Positions 1 to 8,528 of a stretch of DNA of 64,000 nt are shown piece by piece. Made by a program: the position numbers and the translations under genes. Within the stretch, counting starts at the first letter, position 1, and each line of letters opens with the position of its first letter. This DNA comes from JADKAV01 sp041393775 (GTDB lineage Bacteria > Actinomycetota > Actinomycetes > S36-B12 > UBA10799). Under the pieces are notes generated by a model. That model did no database searches, was not told the origin of the DNA, and saw nothing but the letters and a program-made list of their open reading frames with translations. The stretch is from assembly GCA_041393775.1 (NCBI GenBank), contig JAWKJM010000004.1:124001-188000 (forward strand), read 5' to 3'.

Positions 1-437
1 ACACGACCCTGAAGACGCGGGTCGTGGACGGTGTCATCTACATCAAGGCCGACAAGGCCTACTGGACGCAGGCGTTCAACAAGAAGAAGGCCAAGAAGAT
101 CGGCGACAAATGGGTCGCCGGCAACCTGAGCAACCCGAAACTGAAGTCCTTCAAACAGACCAGCACGATGTCGCCGTTGATGAAGCAGTTCCTGCAGTCC
201 AGCGACAAGCCCGAGGTCGGGCCGGTGGGTGAGGCCCAGGGGCAACCGGCCGTCCCGTTGACCAGCAGCGTCGGCACACTATGGGTGGCCACCACCGGCA
301 AGCCCTATCCGCTGCTGATCACCAGTCCGGACGGCCAGGCCGAGGCGAGCGAAGTCGACTTCACCGACTGGAACAAGAAGGTCGTCATCAAAGCGCCGCC
401 GAAGAAGAACACGATCAGTCTCGCGGATCTCGCCTGA
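1..437 (+). CDS. LppX/LprAFG-like lipoprotein, C-terminal part
   Basis: The reading frame is open from base 3, so the gene begins outside the window. The visible 145 or so residues end with the pattern typical of the LppX_LprAFG fold: a strand reading GTLWVATTGKPYPLLI, then a DFTDWNKKVVIKAPP tail. Members are exported lipoproteins that carry lipids or lipoglycans across the actinobacterial envelope. The signal peptide and lipobox cannot be seen, so export is inferred from the family. Its stop codon overlaps the likely start of the transporter downstream, so the two are probably co-translated. In mycobacteria such lipoproteins can be paired with an efflux pump (LprG with Rv1410c); here the partner is a different (DMT) type. 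Family call fairly sure, substrate unknown. Confidence 0.7.
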   Translation, partial: TTLKTRVVDGVIYIKADKAYWTQAFNKKKAKKIGDKWVAGNLSNPKLKSFKQTSTMSPLMKQFLQSSDKPEVGPVGEAQGQPAVPLTSSVGTLWVATTGKPYPLLITSPDGQAEASEVDFTDWNKKVVIKAPPKKNTISLADLA

Positions 438-1318
438 CCGGCTCGGTCGCCGCCCGCGACGCTGGGCTGCTGGCCGTCGCGGTACTGTGCGTCAGCGCCT
501 CGGCACCCCTGATCGCCGCATGTGCCGCTCCCGCCCTGGCGATCGCGATGTACCGCTGTGTGCTGGCAGCCGGGCTCACGGCTGGCTGGATGCTCGTGAC
601 GTCCCGGACCATCCGGCTGCCTGCGCGCCGGATGGCGGCCGCCGGCCCCGGCGTCGCCCTGGCCGCCCACTTCGCCGCCTGGATCCCCAGTCTGCGATTC
701 ACCTCGGTCGCACTGAGCACCGCGATGATCTCCACCCAGCCGGTGTGGTCGGCGCTGCTGGCCGCGATCACGGGTGCGAGACCGGCCCGGGCGGTCTGGG
801 CCGGGATCGGGATCAGTGTGTTCGGCGTGCTCGTGCTCACCGGGTTCGGCGGGTCACTGGACCGTGACGCATGGATCGGCATGGGTCTGGCGCTGCTCGG
901 TGCGATCCTGGCCGCCGTCTACGTCGCGTTCGGGGAGAGGGCGCGGGTGTCCACCGACCTCGGGTCGTACACGACAGTGGTGTACGGGGTCGCCGGGTCC
1001 GGGCTCGGGCTGGTCTGCCTGGTCGCGTCGGTGCCTCTGTTCGGCTTCGGGGTGCGCGACTGGCTGCTGATCCTCGCGATCACTCTGGTCGCGCAGATCG
1101 GCGGGCATTCTGCGATGAACGCGGTCGTGCACCGCACTTCGGCCACTGTGGTGAGCACTGCGATCCTGTTCGAGGCCCCGGGGGCGACGATCCTGGCAGC
1201 GGTCTTCCTGGGGCAGTCGATCGGGGTGTCCCTGGTGCTGGGTCTGGCGGTCATGCTCGTCGGGCTGGTGATCGTGGTGCGCACTTCCCGCTCCCCGGTG
1301 GTCGATCCGGTGGTCTGA
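434..1318 (+). CDS. EamA/RhaT-type DMT permease, probable CTG start
   Basis: A hydrophobic protein of about 294 residues with around ten membrane helices and the two-fold repeat of EamA transporters, the drug/metabolite exporter superfamily. No ATG, GTG or TTG lies in frame between 281 and 547, yet the first helix is already encoded at about 460. The best start is CTG at 434, whose last two bases overlap the TGA of the upstream lipoprotein (CTGA). Translational coupling could explain use of a weak codon. The alternatives are ATG 281, which would place about 50 non-hydrophobic residues out of frame inside the lipoprotein gene, and ATG 548, which would remove helix 1. The substrate cannot be told from sequence. 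Family confident, start less so. Confidence 0.8.
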   Translation: MTGSVAARDAGLLAVAVLCVSASAPLIAACAAPALAIAMYRCVLAAGLTAGWMLVTSRTIRLPARRMAAAGPGVALAAHFAAWIPSLRFTSVALSTAMISTQPVWSALLAAITGARPARAVWAGIGISVFGVLVLTGFGGSLDRDAWIGMGLALLGAILAAVYVAFGERARVSTDLGSYTTVVYGVAGSGLGLVCLVASVPLFGFGVRDWLLILAITLVAQIGGHSAMNAVVHRTSATVVSTAILFEAPGATILAAVFLGQSIGVSLVLGLAVMLVGLVIVVRTSRSPVVDPVV

Positions 1319-1367
1319 GCGGCCACCCTTGGACTCCGGCACCGACCTGGCTGGATATCGTCGGGGT

Positions 1368-2327
1368 ATGACTGAGACACTGCGTAGCCGTCGTTCGAAC
1401 CTGGCCGTGCCGGGCAGCAGCCCGAAGATGCTGGACAAGGCCAAGGGCCTTCCCGCTGATCAGGTGTTCATGGACATCGAGGATGCAGTTGCGCCGATCG
1501 CCAAACCTGACGCCCGCAAGAACATCGTCGCCGCGCTCAACGAGGGTGGGTACGAGAACAAGGTGCGGGTGGTCCGGGTCAACGACTGGACCACGCAGTG
1601 GACCTATGCCGACGTCGTAGAGGTCGTCGAGGGCGCCGGGCAGAACCTGGACTGCATCATGCTGCCGAAGGTGCAGACGCCCGAGCAGGTCGTCGCGCTG
1701 GACCTGCTGCTCACCCAGATCGAGAAGGCCAACGGTTTCGAGGTCGGCCGCATCGGCATCGAGGCGCAGATCGAGAACGCGCTCGGCCTGATCAACGTCG
1801 ACGCCATCGCGACCGCCAGCCCGCGCGTGGAGACGATCATCTTCGGCCCGGCGGATTTCATGGCCAGCATCAACATGAAGTCGCTGGTGGTCGGTGAGCA
1901 GCCCCAGGGGTACGACGTCGGCGATGCCTACCACTACATCCTGATGCGGATCCTGATGGCGGCTCGCGCTCACGACAAGCAGGCCATCGACGGCCCCTAC
2001 CTGCAGATCAAGGACGTCGAGGGATACAAGCGGGTGGCCGGCCGCAGCGCCGCGCTGGGCTTCGACGGGAAGTGGGTCCTGCACCCGGGGCAGGTCGACG
2101 CCGCCAACGAGGTGTATTCGCCGCGGCAGGAGGACTATGACCACGCCGAACTCATCCTGGACGCCTACGAGTACTACACCTCGGCCGAGGGCGGAGCCAA
2201 GGGCGCGGTCATGCTCGGTGACGAGATGATCGACGAGGCGTCGCGGAAGATGGCTCTGGTGATCTCTGCCAAGGGCCGTGCGGCCGGGATGCAGCGGACG
2301 AAGACGTTCGAGCCGTCCGCTGGCTGA
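1368..2327 (+). CDS. HpcH/HpaI-CitE family lyase, malyl-CoA lyase-like
   Basis: A 319-residue TIM-barrel protein of the CitE/malyl-CoA lyase family, which cleaves or forms (3S)-malyl-CoA-type thioesters using Mg2+. Visible family motifs are VPGSSPKM (about 14-21), MDIEDAV (35-41), a conserved Arg in VVRVN (70), the metal-binding Glu in IEAQIENALGL (Glu136) and Asp in FGPADF (Asp163). The Glu-Asp spacing equals that of Rhodobacter Mcl1. The N-terminal half resembles (S)-malyl-CoA/beta-methylmalyl-CoA lyases more than the citrate lyase beta subunit, and no citrate lyase alpha or gamma gene is nearby. ATG 1368 is preferred because a TATCGT hexamer at 1356-1361 suggests a leaderless transcript. 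An acyl-CoA dehydrogenase lies 1.6 kb downstream. The exact CoA ester is inferred. Confidence 0.82.
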   Translation: MTETLRSRRSNLAVPGSSPKMLDKAKGLPADQVFMDIEDAVAPIAKPDARKNIVAALNEGGYENKVRVVRVNDWTTQWTYADVVEVVEGAGQNLDCIMLPKVQTPEQVVALDLLLTQIEKANGFEVGRIGIEAQIENALGLINVDAIATASPRVETIIFGPADFMASINMKSLVVGEQPQGYDVGDAYHYILMRILMAARAHDKQAIDGPYLQIKDVEGYKRVAGRSAALGFDGKWVLHPGQVDAANEVYSPRQEDYDHAELILDAYEYYTSAEGGAKGAVMLGDEMIDEASRKMALVISAKGRAAGMQRTKTFEPSAG

Positions 2328-2537
2328 AGTCGGCAGGGCCATCCCCTGTACGGTGCCACCGGGACCGGCTGACCCGAACGCAGGCGCACCGACCAGGTCG
2401 TCGCCCGGCCGATCGGTCGGACACTGCCGTGCTGGCTGTCAATGTCCGGTAGTCGGTCCCTCCTGAGGGATCCTGGTGACGTTGTTCGACGTCTGATCCT
2501 GGAGCATGTGAGGATGTCCCGGACGAAAGGTTTGCGA

Positions 2538-3866
2538 ATGCGGGTATTGATCAAGTCTCTGGCTGTCGCCGGAGCAGTCATGCTGACGGCCACCGGAACT
2601 GCGGTGGCCGCGCCACCTGACCTGCCGAAACCGAAGTCGAAGGGGCACAAGACCGTCTCGTACGGGCTGTTCGGCATGCACGTCCACCGGTTGAGTACAG
2701 ATGGCCCGCAATTCCCGGACCGGTTCGGCGGGATCCGGATCTGGGACAACGGCGTGCGCTGGGACGAGGTCAACACCGACAAGGGTGTCTATGACTGGAC
2801 GGTGCTCGACCGAGTTGTGGCCAACGCCCAAGCCTCCGGGGCGAAGGACATCATGTACGTACTGGGCTACACCCCCACATGGGCCGCGTCGAACGTCAAG
2901 CCGCCCTGTCAGCCCGGCTACTACACGAACTGCGAGTACTTCCCCGGCGGGAGCAGTTCCGGGCCCAAGGACGTCGAGGACTGGAAGAACTGGGTGCGCG
3001 AGGTGGTCACCCGCTACAAGGGCAGGATCACCCAGTACCAGATGTGGAATGAAGCCAACCTCAGTGCGATGTTCAGCAGTGCCTCCGGTGACAGTGCTGT
3101 GGAGATGGCCGAGCTCACGGTGGCGGCTCAGCGTGTCATAAGGCAAGTGGACCCGAGGGCCAAGGTCATCACCGCGTCGAGCACAATCGTGCAGACCAAG
3201 AAGTTCGTCAAGAGCGGGTGGCTCAAGCGCTACCTGAAGGCCCTGAAGTCGCGCGGTGGCAAACCCGACGGGATCGCGGTGCACCTGTATCCGTGGTTGA
3301 AGAAGGGTCCGGGCAACGGCAACCTTGCCGACCGGGCCAGGGGGTTGGACTATGCGAAGCAGGTCATCTCGGCCACCGGGTACCGCAAACTGCCCATCCT
3401 GGACACGGAGATGAACTTCGGCAACCAGCGCAACAACGGCTGGCCGAAGAAGAAGTACTCGCAGAAGGCGGGTTCGGACTACCTCGCCCAGACCTACCTC
3501 GAGTCACTGCACAACGGTGTCACCCAGGTGGACTGGTACGGGTGGGACGACTTCGGTCTCGGAATCTGGACGACCTCTGCGGCAGGCACAGTCCTGCGGC
3601 CCGGGATCACGTATCGCAACCTTGTGAAGAACCTCGCGGGCGCGCGCAACAAGGGTTGCGCTGTCACCAAGTCCGTCACGGTCTGTTCCACCCGGAAGGC
3701 CGGCGTCCGGAACTACTACGTCTACCGACCGTCCAAGAAGAAGATCAGGTACTCCGTCCCGGCCTCCTTCAAGGTGAAGAGATACTGCGACCTGCGGGAC
3801 CGCTGCAAGCGGATCAAGAAGCAGAAGGTGAAGGTCGGCCTGTCGCCCGTCCGTCTCACCAGCTAG
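2538..3866 (+). CDS. Secreted clan-A glycoside hydrolase-like protein
   Basis: About 442 residues with a clear Sec signal peptide (basic start, hydrophobic AVAGAVMLTATG, cleavage near AVA-APP at about 25). The mature part looks like a GH-A (beta/alpha)8 glycosidase of the GH39/GH5 kind: QMWNEAN supplies the acid/base Glu (172) and ILDTEMN the nucleophile (Glu291), and HLYPW is also typical. The 60 or so C-terminal residues are Lys/Arg-rich with paired cysteines, perhaps a wall- or glycan-binding module. ATG 2538 has AAAGG seven bases upstream; ATG 2514 is also possible. The sugar substrate is unknown. The 210 bases before it hold no gene and include only a small stem, TCCCTC-CT-GAGGGA. It stands alone between two metabolic genes. 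Confidence 0.72.
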   Translation: MRVLIKSLAVAGAVMLTATGTAVAAPPDLPKPKSKGHKTVSYGLFGMHVHRLSTDGPQFPDRFGGIRIWDNGVRWDEVNTDKGVYDWTVLDRVVANAQASGAKDIMYVLGYTPTWAASNVKPPCQPGYYTNCEYFPGGSSSGPKDVEDWKNWVREVVTRYKGRITQYQMWNEANLSAMFSSASGDSAVEMAELTVAAQRVIRQVDPRAKVITASSTIVQTKKFVKSGWLKRYLKALKSRGGKPDGIAVHLYPWLKKGPGNGNLADRARGLDYAKQVISATGYRKLPILDTEMNFGNQRNNGWPKKKYSQKAGSDYLAQTYLESLHNGVTQVDWYGWDDFGLGIWTTSAAGTVLRPGITYRNLVKNLAGARNKGCAVTKSVTVCSTRKAGVRNYYVYRPSKKKIRYSVPASFKVKRYCDLRDRCKRIKKQKVKVGLSPVRLTS

Positions 3867-3938
3867 CGCGGACACACCTCCTTCTGCCGGGCCGCAGTCC
3901 CGGTGGGATACTGCCCATAGACCACCGTTGGAGGCATC

Positions 3939-5144
3939 ATGGGGCGCTTGGCGCAGACTGAAGGCTTGACAGATGTGCAGCAGGAGATCCTGTCTGCCGT
4001 GCACGAGTTCACCGAGAACGAGATCATCCCGCAGGCCCAGCACCTGGAACACAACGACGAGTACCCCACCGAGATCGTCGAGGGCATGAAGGAGATGGGG
4101 ATCTTCGGCCTGATGATCCCCGAGGAGTACGGCGGTCTCGGCGAGTCCCTCACCACTTATGCCCTGTGCGTGGAGGAGATTGCGCGCGGCTGGATGAGCG
4201 TGTCCGGGATCATCAACACGCACTTCATCGTCGCCTACATGGTGATGCAGCACGGTACGGACGCTCAGAAGAAGGACTTCCTGCCGCGCATGGCCACTGG
4301 CGAGTTGCGGGGCTCCTTCTCGATGTCGGAACCCGGGTGTGGATCCGATGTCTCGGCGATCCAGTCCAAGGCCGTGCGCGACGGCGACGAGTACGTGCTC
4401 AACGGCCAGAAGATGTGGTTGACCAACGGTGGCAGCTCGACCCTGTGCGCGGTGCTGGTCCGTACGGACGCGGACGCCGAGGAAGGCGCCAGTGTCTACA
4501 AGAAGATGAGTACCTTCCTCATCGAGAAACCCGCCGGATTCGGCGAGGTGCTCCCGGGCCTGACCATTCCGGGGAAGATCGACAAGATGGGCTACAAAGG
4601 TGTCGACACCACCGAACTGGTGATGACCGACGTGCGGCTGCCGGCCGACGCCTTGCTGGGCGGGGAGCCGGGCCGCGGCTTCTACCAGATGATGGACGGC
4701 GTCGAGGTAGGCCGCGTCAATGTTGCCGCGCGCGCGTGTGGTCTGGCAACACGCGCCTTCGAACTCGGTGTCGACTACGCCCAGCAGCGGGTCACGTTCG
4801 GGAAGCCGATCGCCGAGCACCAGGCCGTCGGCTTCCGGCTCGCGGAGATGGCGACCAAGATCGAGGCGGCCCACTTGATGATGGTCCGGGCAGCCCGGAA
4901 GAAGGACTCTGGGGCCCGCAACGACCTCGAGGCGGGGATGGCGAAGTACCTGGCCAGCGAGTACTGCAAGGAGGTCGTCGAGGACTCGTTCCGGATCCAC
5001 GGCGGCTACGGCTACTCGAAGGAGTACGAGATCGAGCGCCTGTACCGCGAAGCACCGATGCTGATGATCGGTGAGGGGACTGCGGACATCCAGCGCATGA
5101 TCATCGCGCGCCGGCTGCTGGAGGACTACAAACTGCGTGGCTAG
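3939..5144 (+). CDS. Acyl-CoA dehydrogenase
   Basis: A 401-residue flavoprotein of normal length for the family, catalysing FAD-dependent alpha,beta-dehydrogenation of an acyl-CoA in the cytoplasm with electrons passed to ETF. It shows the FAD/substrate motif SMSEPGCGSD (about 127-136), GQKMWLTNG, the R-VTFGKPIAEHQAVGF stretch, and the C-terminal IGEGTADIQR with catalytic Glu379 at the position used by short/medium-chain enzymes. ATG 3939 has GGAGG six bases upstream. Neighbours are the malyl-CoA-lyase-like gene and the glycosidase, all on the plus strand but spaced apart. It is far shorter than methylsuccinyl-CoA dehydrogenases (about 550 residues), so it does not by itself show an ethylmalonyl-CoA pathway. 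Chain length is unassigned. Confidence 0.9.
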   Translation: MGRLAQTEGLTDVQQEILSAVHEFTENEIIPQAQHLEHNDEYPTEIVEGMKEMGIFGLMIPEEYGGLGESLTTYALCVEEIARGWMSVSGIINTHFIVAYMVMQHGTDAQKKDFLPRMATGELRGSFSMSEPGCGSDVSAIQSKAVRDGDEYVLNGQKMWLTNGGSSTLCAVLVRTDADAEEGASVYKKMSTFLIEKPAGFGEVLPGLTIPGKIDKMGYKGVDTTELVMTDVRLPADALLGGEPGRGFYQMMDGVEVGRVNVAARACGLATRAFELGVDYAQQRVTFGKPIAEHQAVGFRLAEMATKIEAAHLMMVRAARKKDSGARNDLEAGMAKYLASEYCKEVVEDSFRIHGGYGYSKEYEIERLYREAPMLMIGEGTADIQRMIIARRLLEDYKLRG

Positions 5145-5156
5145 CCGGGTCGCCGA

Positions 5157-5927
5157 TCAGACGACTTCGGCTGTACCCCACCATCGGAGGGTGGCGAGCG
5201 CCCCGGCCAGTCCTACCGGGATGGCGAGCAGGAGTTGGGCCCAGGTCACCGTTCCGGCCAGTTCCTGGCCCCCCATCCCCGACCACATGCCGGGTGCCGC
5301 ATAGGGGAACCACGCACCCGCGCCGGAGACTGAAAGCACCTGGGTGAGCACCACGATGCCCAACAGGCCAGCGATACCGGGCAGGTAGCCCCGCAGCGCG
5401 CTGGCCACGAAGGCCACCGGGATGGCCAGGGCCACCGTCAGCAGGCCGACGGCGAGCGCGCGTCCCGCGGCACCGATGTCGCTGGTCGTCGGGAGACCCA
5501 GACCGATGAGCGTGCCGAGCAGCATCGTCACCAGCAGCGTCGCCATGCACGTCAGCGCCCCCCAGATGCCGAGAATCGTGAACTTGGCCGTGGCGATGCT
5601 GCGTCGCGAGGTCGGGAGGGCGAACAACGCCCCGAAAGTGCCGTCGGTGAATTCGCGGCCGAACGACCACGAGACGACCACGCCCGCCGCGAGCAGCATC
5701 CCGACCGACAATGCTTGTGCCACGAACCCGAACATGGCGGTCCAGCCGACGCCGATGAGCATGGGCGCGACTTTGGCGGCCAGCGGGCCATCGGCGTCGC
5801 TTCGCGCGACCGCCAGGAAGCCGGCGCTCATCGCCGGTACGCCGAACACGATCACGCCGGTGGCACCGCGCTGCACCGCTGCCTTGCGGAGCTTGAGCGA
5901 TTCCATCGCCAGAGCCGGACTGCTCAT
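5157..5927 (-). CDS. ABC-2 type transporter permease
   Basis: 256 residues with six predicted membrane helices and no ATPase motifs, matching single-domain ABC-2 exporter permeases. Conserved family features include the cytoplasmic SFGREFTDGTFGALFALPTSR stretch (quoted region about 95-115), where these proteins carry a D/E-G-T pattern before the helix pair. The ATG at 5927 overlaps the stop of the ATPase gene (ATGA), so the two products are co-translated and form one exporter, presumably a dimer of each. A longer open frame upstream of 5927 is only the antisense reading of the ATPase gene. Substrate unknown; the linked TetR gene suggests a drug or a toxic compound. Confidence 0.85.
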   Translation of the reverse strand: MSSPALAMESLKLRKAAVQRGATGVIVFGVPAMSAGFLAVARSDADGPLAAKVAPMLIGVGWTAMFGFVAQALSVGMLLAAGVVVSWSFGREFTDGTFGALFALPTSRRSIATAKFTILGIWGALTCMATLLVTMLLGTLIGLGLPTTSDIGAAGRALAVGLLTVALAIPVAFVASALRGYLPGIAGLLGIVVLTQVLSVSGAGAWFPYAAPGMWSGMGGQELAGTVTWAQLLLAIPVGLAGALATLRWWGTAEVV

Positions 5928-6673
5928 GCCGGACCCTGTCCCGCGGACTCCGCCTCGTAGACCATGGCGAAGAAGGCGCGTTCCAGGTCGAAGCCGCCGG
6001 GCGGCAGGGTTCCCACGACCCGACCGCGGTGCACGACGGTTATCCGGTCCGCGATCCGAGCCACCTCGTCCAGGTGGTGGCTCGACACCAGGACAGCGGC
6101 ACCGGAACGCGCGCTTCGCAACAGACGCTCCCGCACGACGATGACTCCCGCGGGGTCGAGCCCGTTCGTCGGTTCGTCGAGCACCAGCACCGTCGGCTCG
6201 TGCACCACGGCGCAAGCCAGTCCCACCCGTTGCCGGTTACCCAGCGACAACGTGTGGTTGCGCCGGTCCGCCCAGTGCGCCAGTGCCAGGTCGGCCACCA
6301 CCGCATCCGCTGCACTGCGGGCGGAGGCGGTGTTCAGTCCGTGCAGCCGAGCTGCCGTCCGCACCGTCTCGACGACCGTCAGTTCCCCATAGGCCAGAGG
6401 GGTCTCGATCAAGTGGCCCACCTGCCGCCAGTCCCGCGGGGCCAGTCCGACGAGCGGGACCTCCCGACCACCGACGTTCAGGACCACGCGACCGGTGTCC
6501 GGGTGCAGCATGCCGAGCAGCATGCGCATCAGAGTCGTCTTGCCGGCCCCGTTCAGGCCGACGAGTGCCTGGATCTCGCCGGCGCGCACATCCAGATCGA
6601 CCCGGTCCACTGCTACCTCGTCGCCAAACCGCCGGCTCACCGCCTCGGCCCGAATCGCCACGGTTGCTGTCAT
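5924..6673 (-). CDS. ABC exporter ATP-binding protein
   Basis: 249 residues with all motifs of an active ABC ATPase: Walker A GLNGAGKTT (about 39-47), signature LSLGNRQRVGLA, where LSLGN replaces the usual LSGGQ, Walker B LVLDEPTNGLDP, and the switch His in SSHHLDEV. It energises the permease encoded 4 bases downstream. Its own start overlaps the end of the TetR gene by 4 bases, giving a compact tetR-ATPase-permease operon read leftward. The slightly degenerate signature is common in this exporter group and should not prevent ATP hydrolysis. Substrate not predictable. Confidence 0.92.
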   Translation of the reverse strand: MTATVAIRAEAVSRRFGDEVAVDRVDLDVRAGEIQALVGLNGAGKTTLMRMLLGMLHPDTGRVVLNVGGREVPLVGLAPRDWRQVGHLIETPLAYGELTVVETVRTAARLHGLNTASARSAADAVVADLALAHWADRRNHTLSLGNRQRVGLACAVVHEPTVLVLDEPTNGLDPAGVIVVRERLLRSARSGAAVLVSSHHLDEVARIADRITVVHRGRVVGTLPPGGFDLERAFFAMVYEAESAGQGPA

Positions 6674-7257
6674 CGGAGCCTTCCGAGTTCGGTTACCGCG
6701 TCTGGCGGTAGGAGTTGAGCCATGGCGGACCCGACGTATGTGCCGAGCGAGTCGTCATCGTCGTTCGAACCCCATTCGAACAGCGCAGCCATCATCGCGC
6801 CGAGAGCAGCACCTGCCGCGACGGCCGCCTCCAAGCGTGAGGCGCCGGATTCCATGAGGGTGTCGATGAGTGCGTCGGCGGTCCGCTGGGTGTTCTCATA
6901 TGCCCTCGCCCGCAACGCCGGATGCCGGGCGGTGATCCGCACCCGCGCACGGGTCTCCCGGTCGGTCAAGTCGGGCATGGCGCGCCAGGCGTCCAGCAGC
7001 CCCTTGCAGACACGTTCCAGGGGTGCGAGGTCCTGGTGCTGCGCTTTCACAGATGCGGCGATGAGCGGGTCGTAGGGGTCGTCGAGGAGGACGGATTCCT
7101 TGGTCGGGAAGTGCCGGAAGAACGTCATGTGCGAAACGCCGGCGGCCCGGGCGATCTCCTCGACGGTGGTGGCATCGAAGCCCTTGGCGGAGAACAACTC
7201 GATCGCTCGGGCGCGCAACCGTTCGGCTGTCTGCGCGCCCCTGACAGGTCCGTCCAC
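6670..7257 (-). CDS. TetR/AcrR family regulator of the adjacent ABC exporter
   Basis: 195 residues. An N-terminal helix-turn-helix reads TVEEIARAAGVSHMTFFRHFPTKE (region about 30-53), the classic TetR DNA-recognition helix. The C-terminal ligand domain is not recognisable by eye. It is the first gene of the exporter operon, overlaps the ATPase gene by 4 bases, and faces a perfect palindrome (7266-7278) 8 bases upstream of its start. Autoregulated repression relieved by the exported compound is the usual logic for this arrangement; that is inference. Confidence 0.9.
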   Translation of the reverse strand: MDGPVRGAQTAERLRARAIELFSAKGFDATTVEEIARAAGVSHMTFFRHFPTKESVLLDDPYDPLIAASVKAQHQDLAPLERVCKGLLDAWRAMPDLTDRETRARVRITARHPALRARAYENTQRTADALIDTLMESGASRLEAAVAAGAALGAMMAALFEWGSNDDDDSLGTYVGSAMAQLLPPDAVTELGRLR

Positions 7258-7265
7258 GTGCCGAT

Positions 7266-7278
7266 GTTAGTCACTAAC
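7266..7278. promoter_or_regulatory. Candidate TetR operator
   Basis: Perfect 13-base palindrome GTTAGTCACTAAC lying immediately upstream of the TetR start codon at 7257. The TTAGTnACTAA shape is typical of TetR-family operators. It sits in the 127-base space shared with the stress-protein gene read rightward, so it could affect both. A second perfect palindrome, GCAGCCCGGGCTGC at 7321-7334, lies closer to the rightward gene, before a GATACGCT hexamer that could be its -10 element. Confidence 0.6.
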
Positions 7279-7384
7279 GTCAAGGCGAGGCAAGTCTGGA
7301 TCTGGTGGTATCCGCCGCATGCAGCCCGGGCTGCGGGCCCCCGCGCATCCGATACGCTCGGACCAGACCTCGTGAAGGAGCACC

Positions 7385-7894
7385 ATGTCCAACGTCGATC
7401 CGTTCAAGAAGTTGGAGGGCCGCCCGGTCCTGGCCGGCTATGCCTCTTACAGCGAGGCGCAGGCCGCCGTGGACAAGCTCAGCGACAGCAAGTTCCCGGT
7501 CCAGAACGTTGCCATCGTCGGCGTGGACCTGCGACTGGTGGAAGCGGTGGTCGGACGGCTTTCGTGGGGGCGCGCGGCACTCAGCGGTCTGGGCATGGGG
7601 GCCTGGTTCGGACTGCTGCTGGGACTATTCGTTTCGCTGTTCGCGCGCGGTGATGGCAGCACCTTTTCGCTGGTCCTGCTCGGATTGATGTACGGAGCCG
7701 CGTTCGGCATCGTCTTCGGACTGATTTCCTATGCGTTCACCGGGGGCAAGCGTGATTTCCTGTCCCGCAGCCAGATCACGGCCGGGCGCTACGACCTGCA
7801 TTGCGATGCGGCCGTCATCGGACAGGCCCGGCAGATCCTGGGCCTGGACGTCATGGCGACTCCCAGCGCCCCAGAGCCGCCCACCGATCAGTAG
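7385..7894 (+). CDS. General stress protein 17M-like membrane protein
   Basis: 169 residues. The first 60 or so form the small domain found in general stress protein 17M/YflT-like proteins (GYASYSEAQAAVDKLSD, then VAIVGVDLRLVE). Two glycine-rich membrane helices follow at about 68-86 and 95-118, with a short cytoplasmic tail. The central Gly-rich hairpin resembles glycine-zipper segments. The start has a strong AAGGAG seven bases upstream. The name reflects a Bacillus stress protein of unknown biochemical role, so no function is claimed. The next gene starts two bases after its stop, and the two are probably one transcript. Confidence 0.75.
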   Translation: MSNVDPFKKLEGRPVLAGYASYSEAQAAVDKLSDSKFPVQNVAIVGVDLRLVEAVVGRLSWGRAALSGLGMGAWFGLLLGLFVSLFARGDGSTFSLVLLGLMYGAAFGIVFGLISYAFTGGKRDFLSRSQITAGRYDLHCDAAVIGQARQILGLDVMATPSAPEPPTDQ

Positions 7895-7895
7895 C

Positions 7896-8504
7896 GTGGA
7901 TTGGCAACTGTTCGGCTCGGTGTTCGTCACGCTGGTCGTGATCATGGACCCACCCGGTATCGTCCCGATCTTCTTGGCCCTGACGCACAGGCGCGGTGAG
8001 GCGCAGATGCGGCGACTGGCGCTGCAAGCCACTCTCACGGCGCTGGGGGTGATCGTCGGGTTCGCGATCTTCGGCCGGGCGATCCTGGACTACCTGCACG
8101 TTTCGCTGCCGGCTCTACAGGCGAGCGGCGGGCTGCTGCTGCTGATCGTGGCGCTGGAACTGCTCATGGGGAAGGGCTCGCAGATCAGCGCATCCGACGA
8201 CGTCAACGTTGCGCTGGTACCCCTGGGGACCCCTTTGATCGCCGGACCCGGTGCCATCGTGGCCGTCATGCTCTTCATGCAGCAGGCGGACAACGGGATC
8301 GAGCTGGCAGCAGTGGCGCTGGGTGTGCTGGCTGTGCATCTGGTGCTCTTCCTCGCGATGCGGTTCAGCACGGTGATCGCGCGGGTTCTGGGTACTTCGG
8401 GGATCACTGTGTTGACTCGGATCTCCGGAATGCTGCTCGCGGCCATCGCTGTGCAACTGATCGGCAATGCCGTCTTCGGCTTCATCGAGCTGAGCGGGGC
8501 GTGA
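7896..8504 (+). CDS. MarC (UPF0056) family integral membrane protein
   Basis: 202 residues with six predicted membrane helices and the MarC family hallmarks: VVIMDPPGIVPIFLALT near the N-terminus and PLGTPLIAGPGAI in the middle. The start is GTG at 7896, one base after the TAG of the preceding gene; no ATG is suitably placed. MarC was once linked to multiple antibiotic resistance in E. coli but that role was not upheld, and the transported species, if any, is unknown. It is probably co-transcribed with the stress protein. Confidence 0.88.
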   Translation: MDWQLFGSVFVTLVVIMDPPGIVPIFLALTHRRGEAQMRRLALQATLTALGVIVGFAIFGRAILDYLHVSLPALQASGGLLLLIVALELLMGKGSQISASDDVNVALVPLGTPLIAGPGAIVAVMLFMQQADNGIELAAVALGVLAVHLVLFLAMRFSTVIARVLGTSGITVLTRISGMLLAAIAVQLIGNAVFGFIELSGA

Positions 8505-8528
8505 CCGCAACGAATCCGCCGCAGGCCA

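Noticed and set aside
3504..5000. Long minus-strand open frame opposite the acyl-CoA dehydrogenase
   Set aside because: It is the antisense of a certain gene, has no domain and no ribosome site, and is the kind of frame that GC-rich third positions create. The same applies to frames opposite moeZ, the flippase-like gene, adnA, UPF0182 and the 25985-27946 plus-strand frame.
1368..5144. Ethylmalonyl-CoA or glyoxylate assimilation cluster
   Set aside because: Only a malyl-CoA-lyase-like gene and a generic acyl-CoA dehydrogenase are present, with a secreted glycosidase between; the diagnostic crotonyl-CoA carboxylase/reductase and mutases are not in the window.
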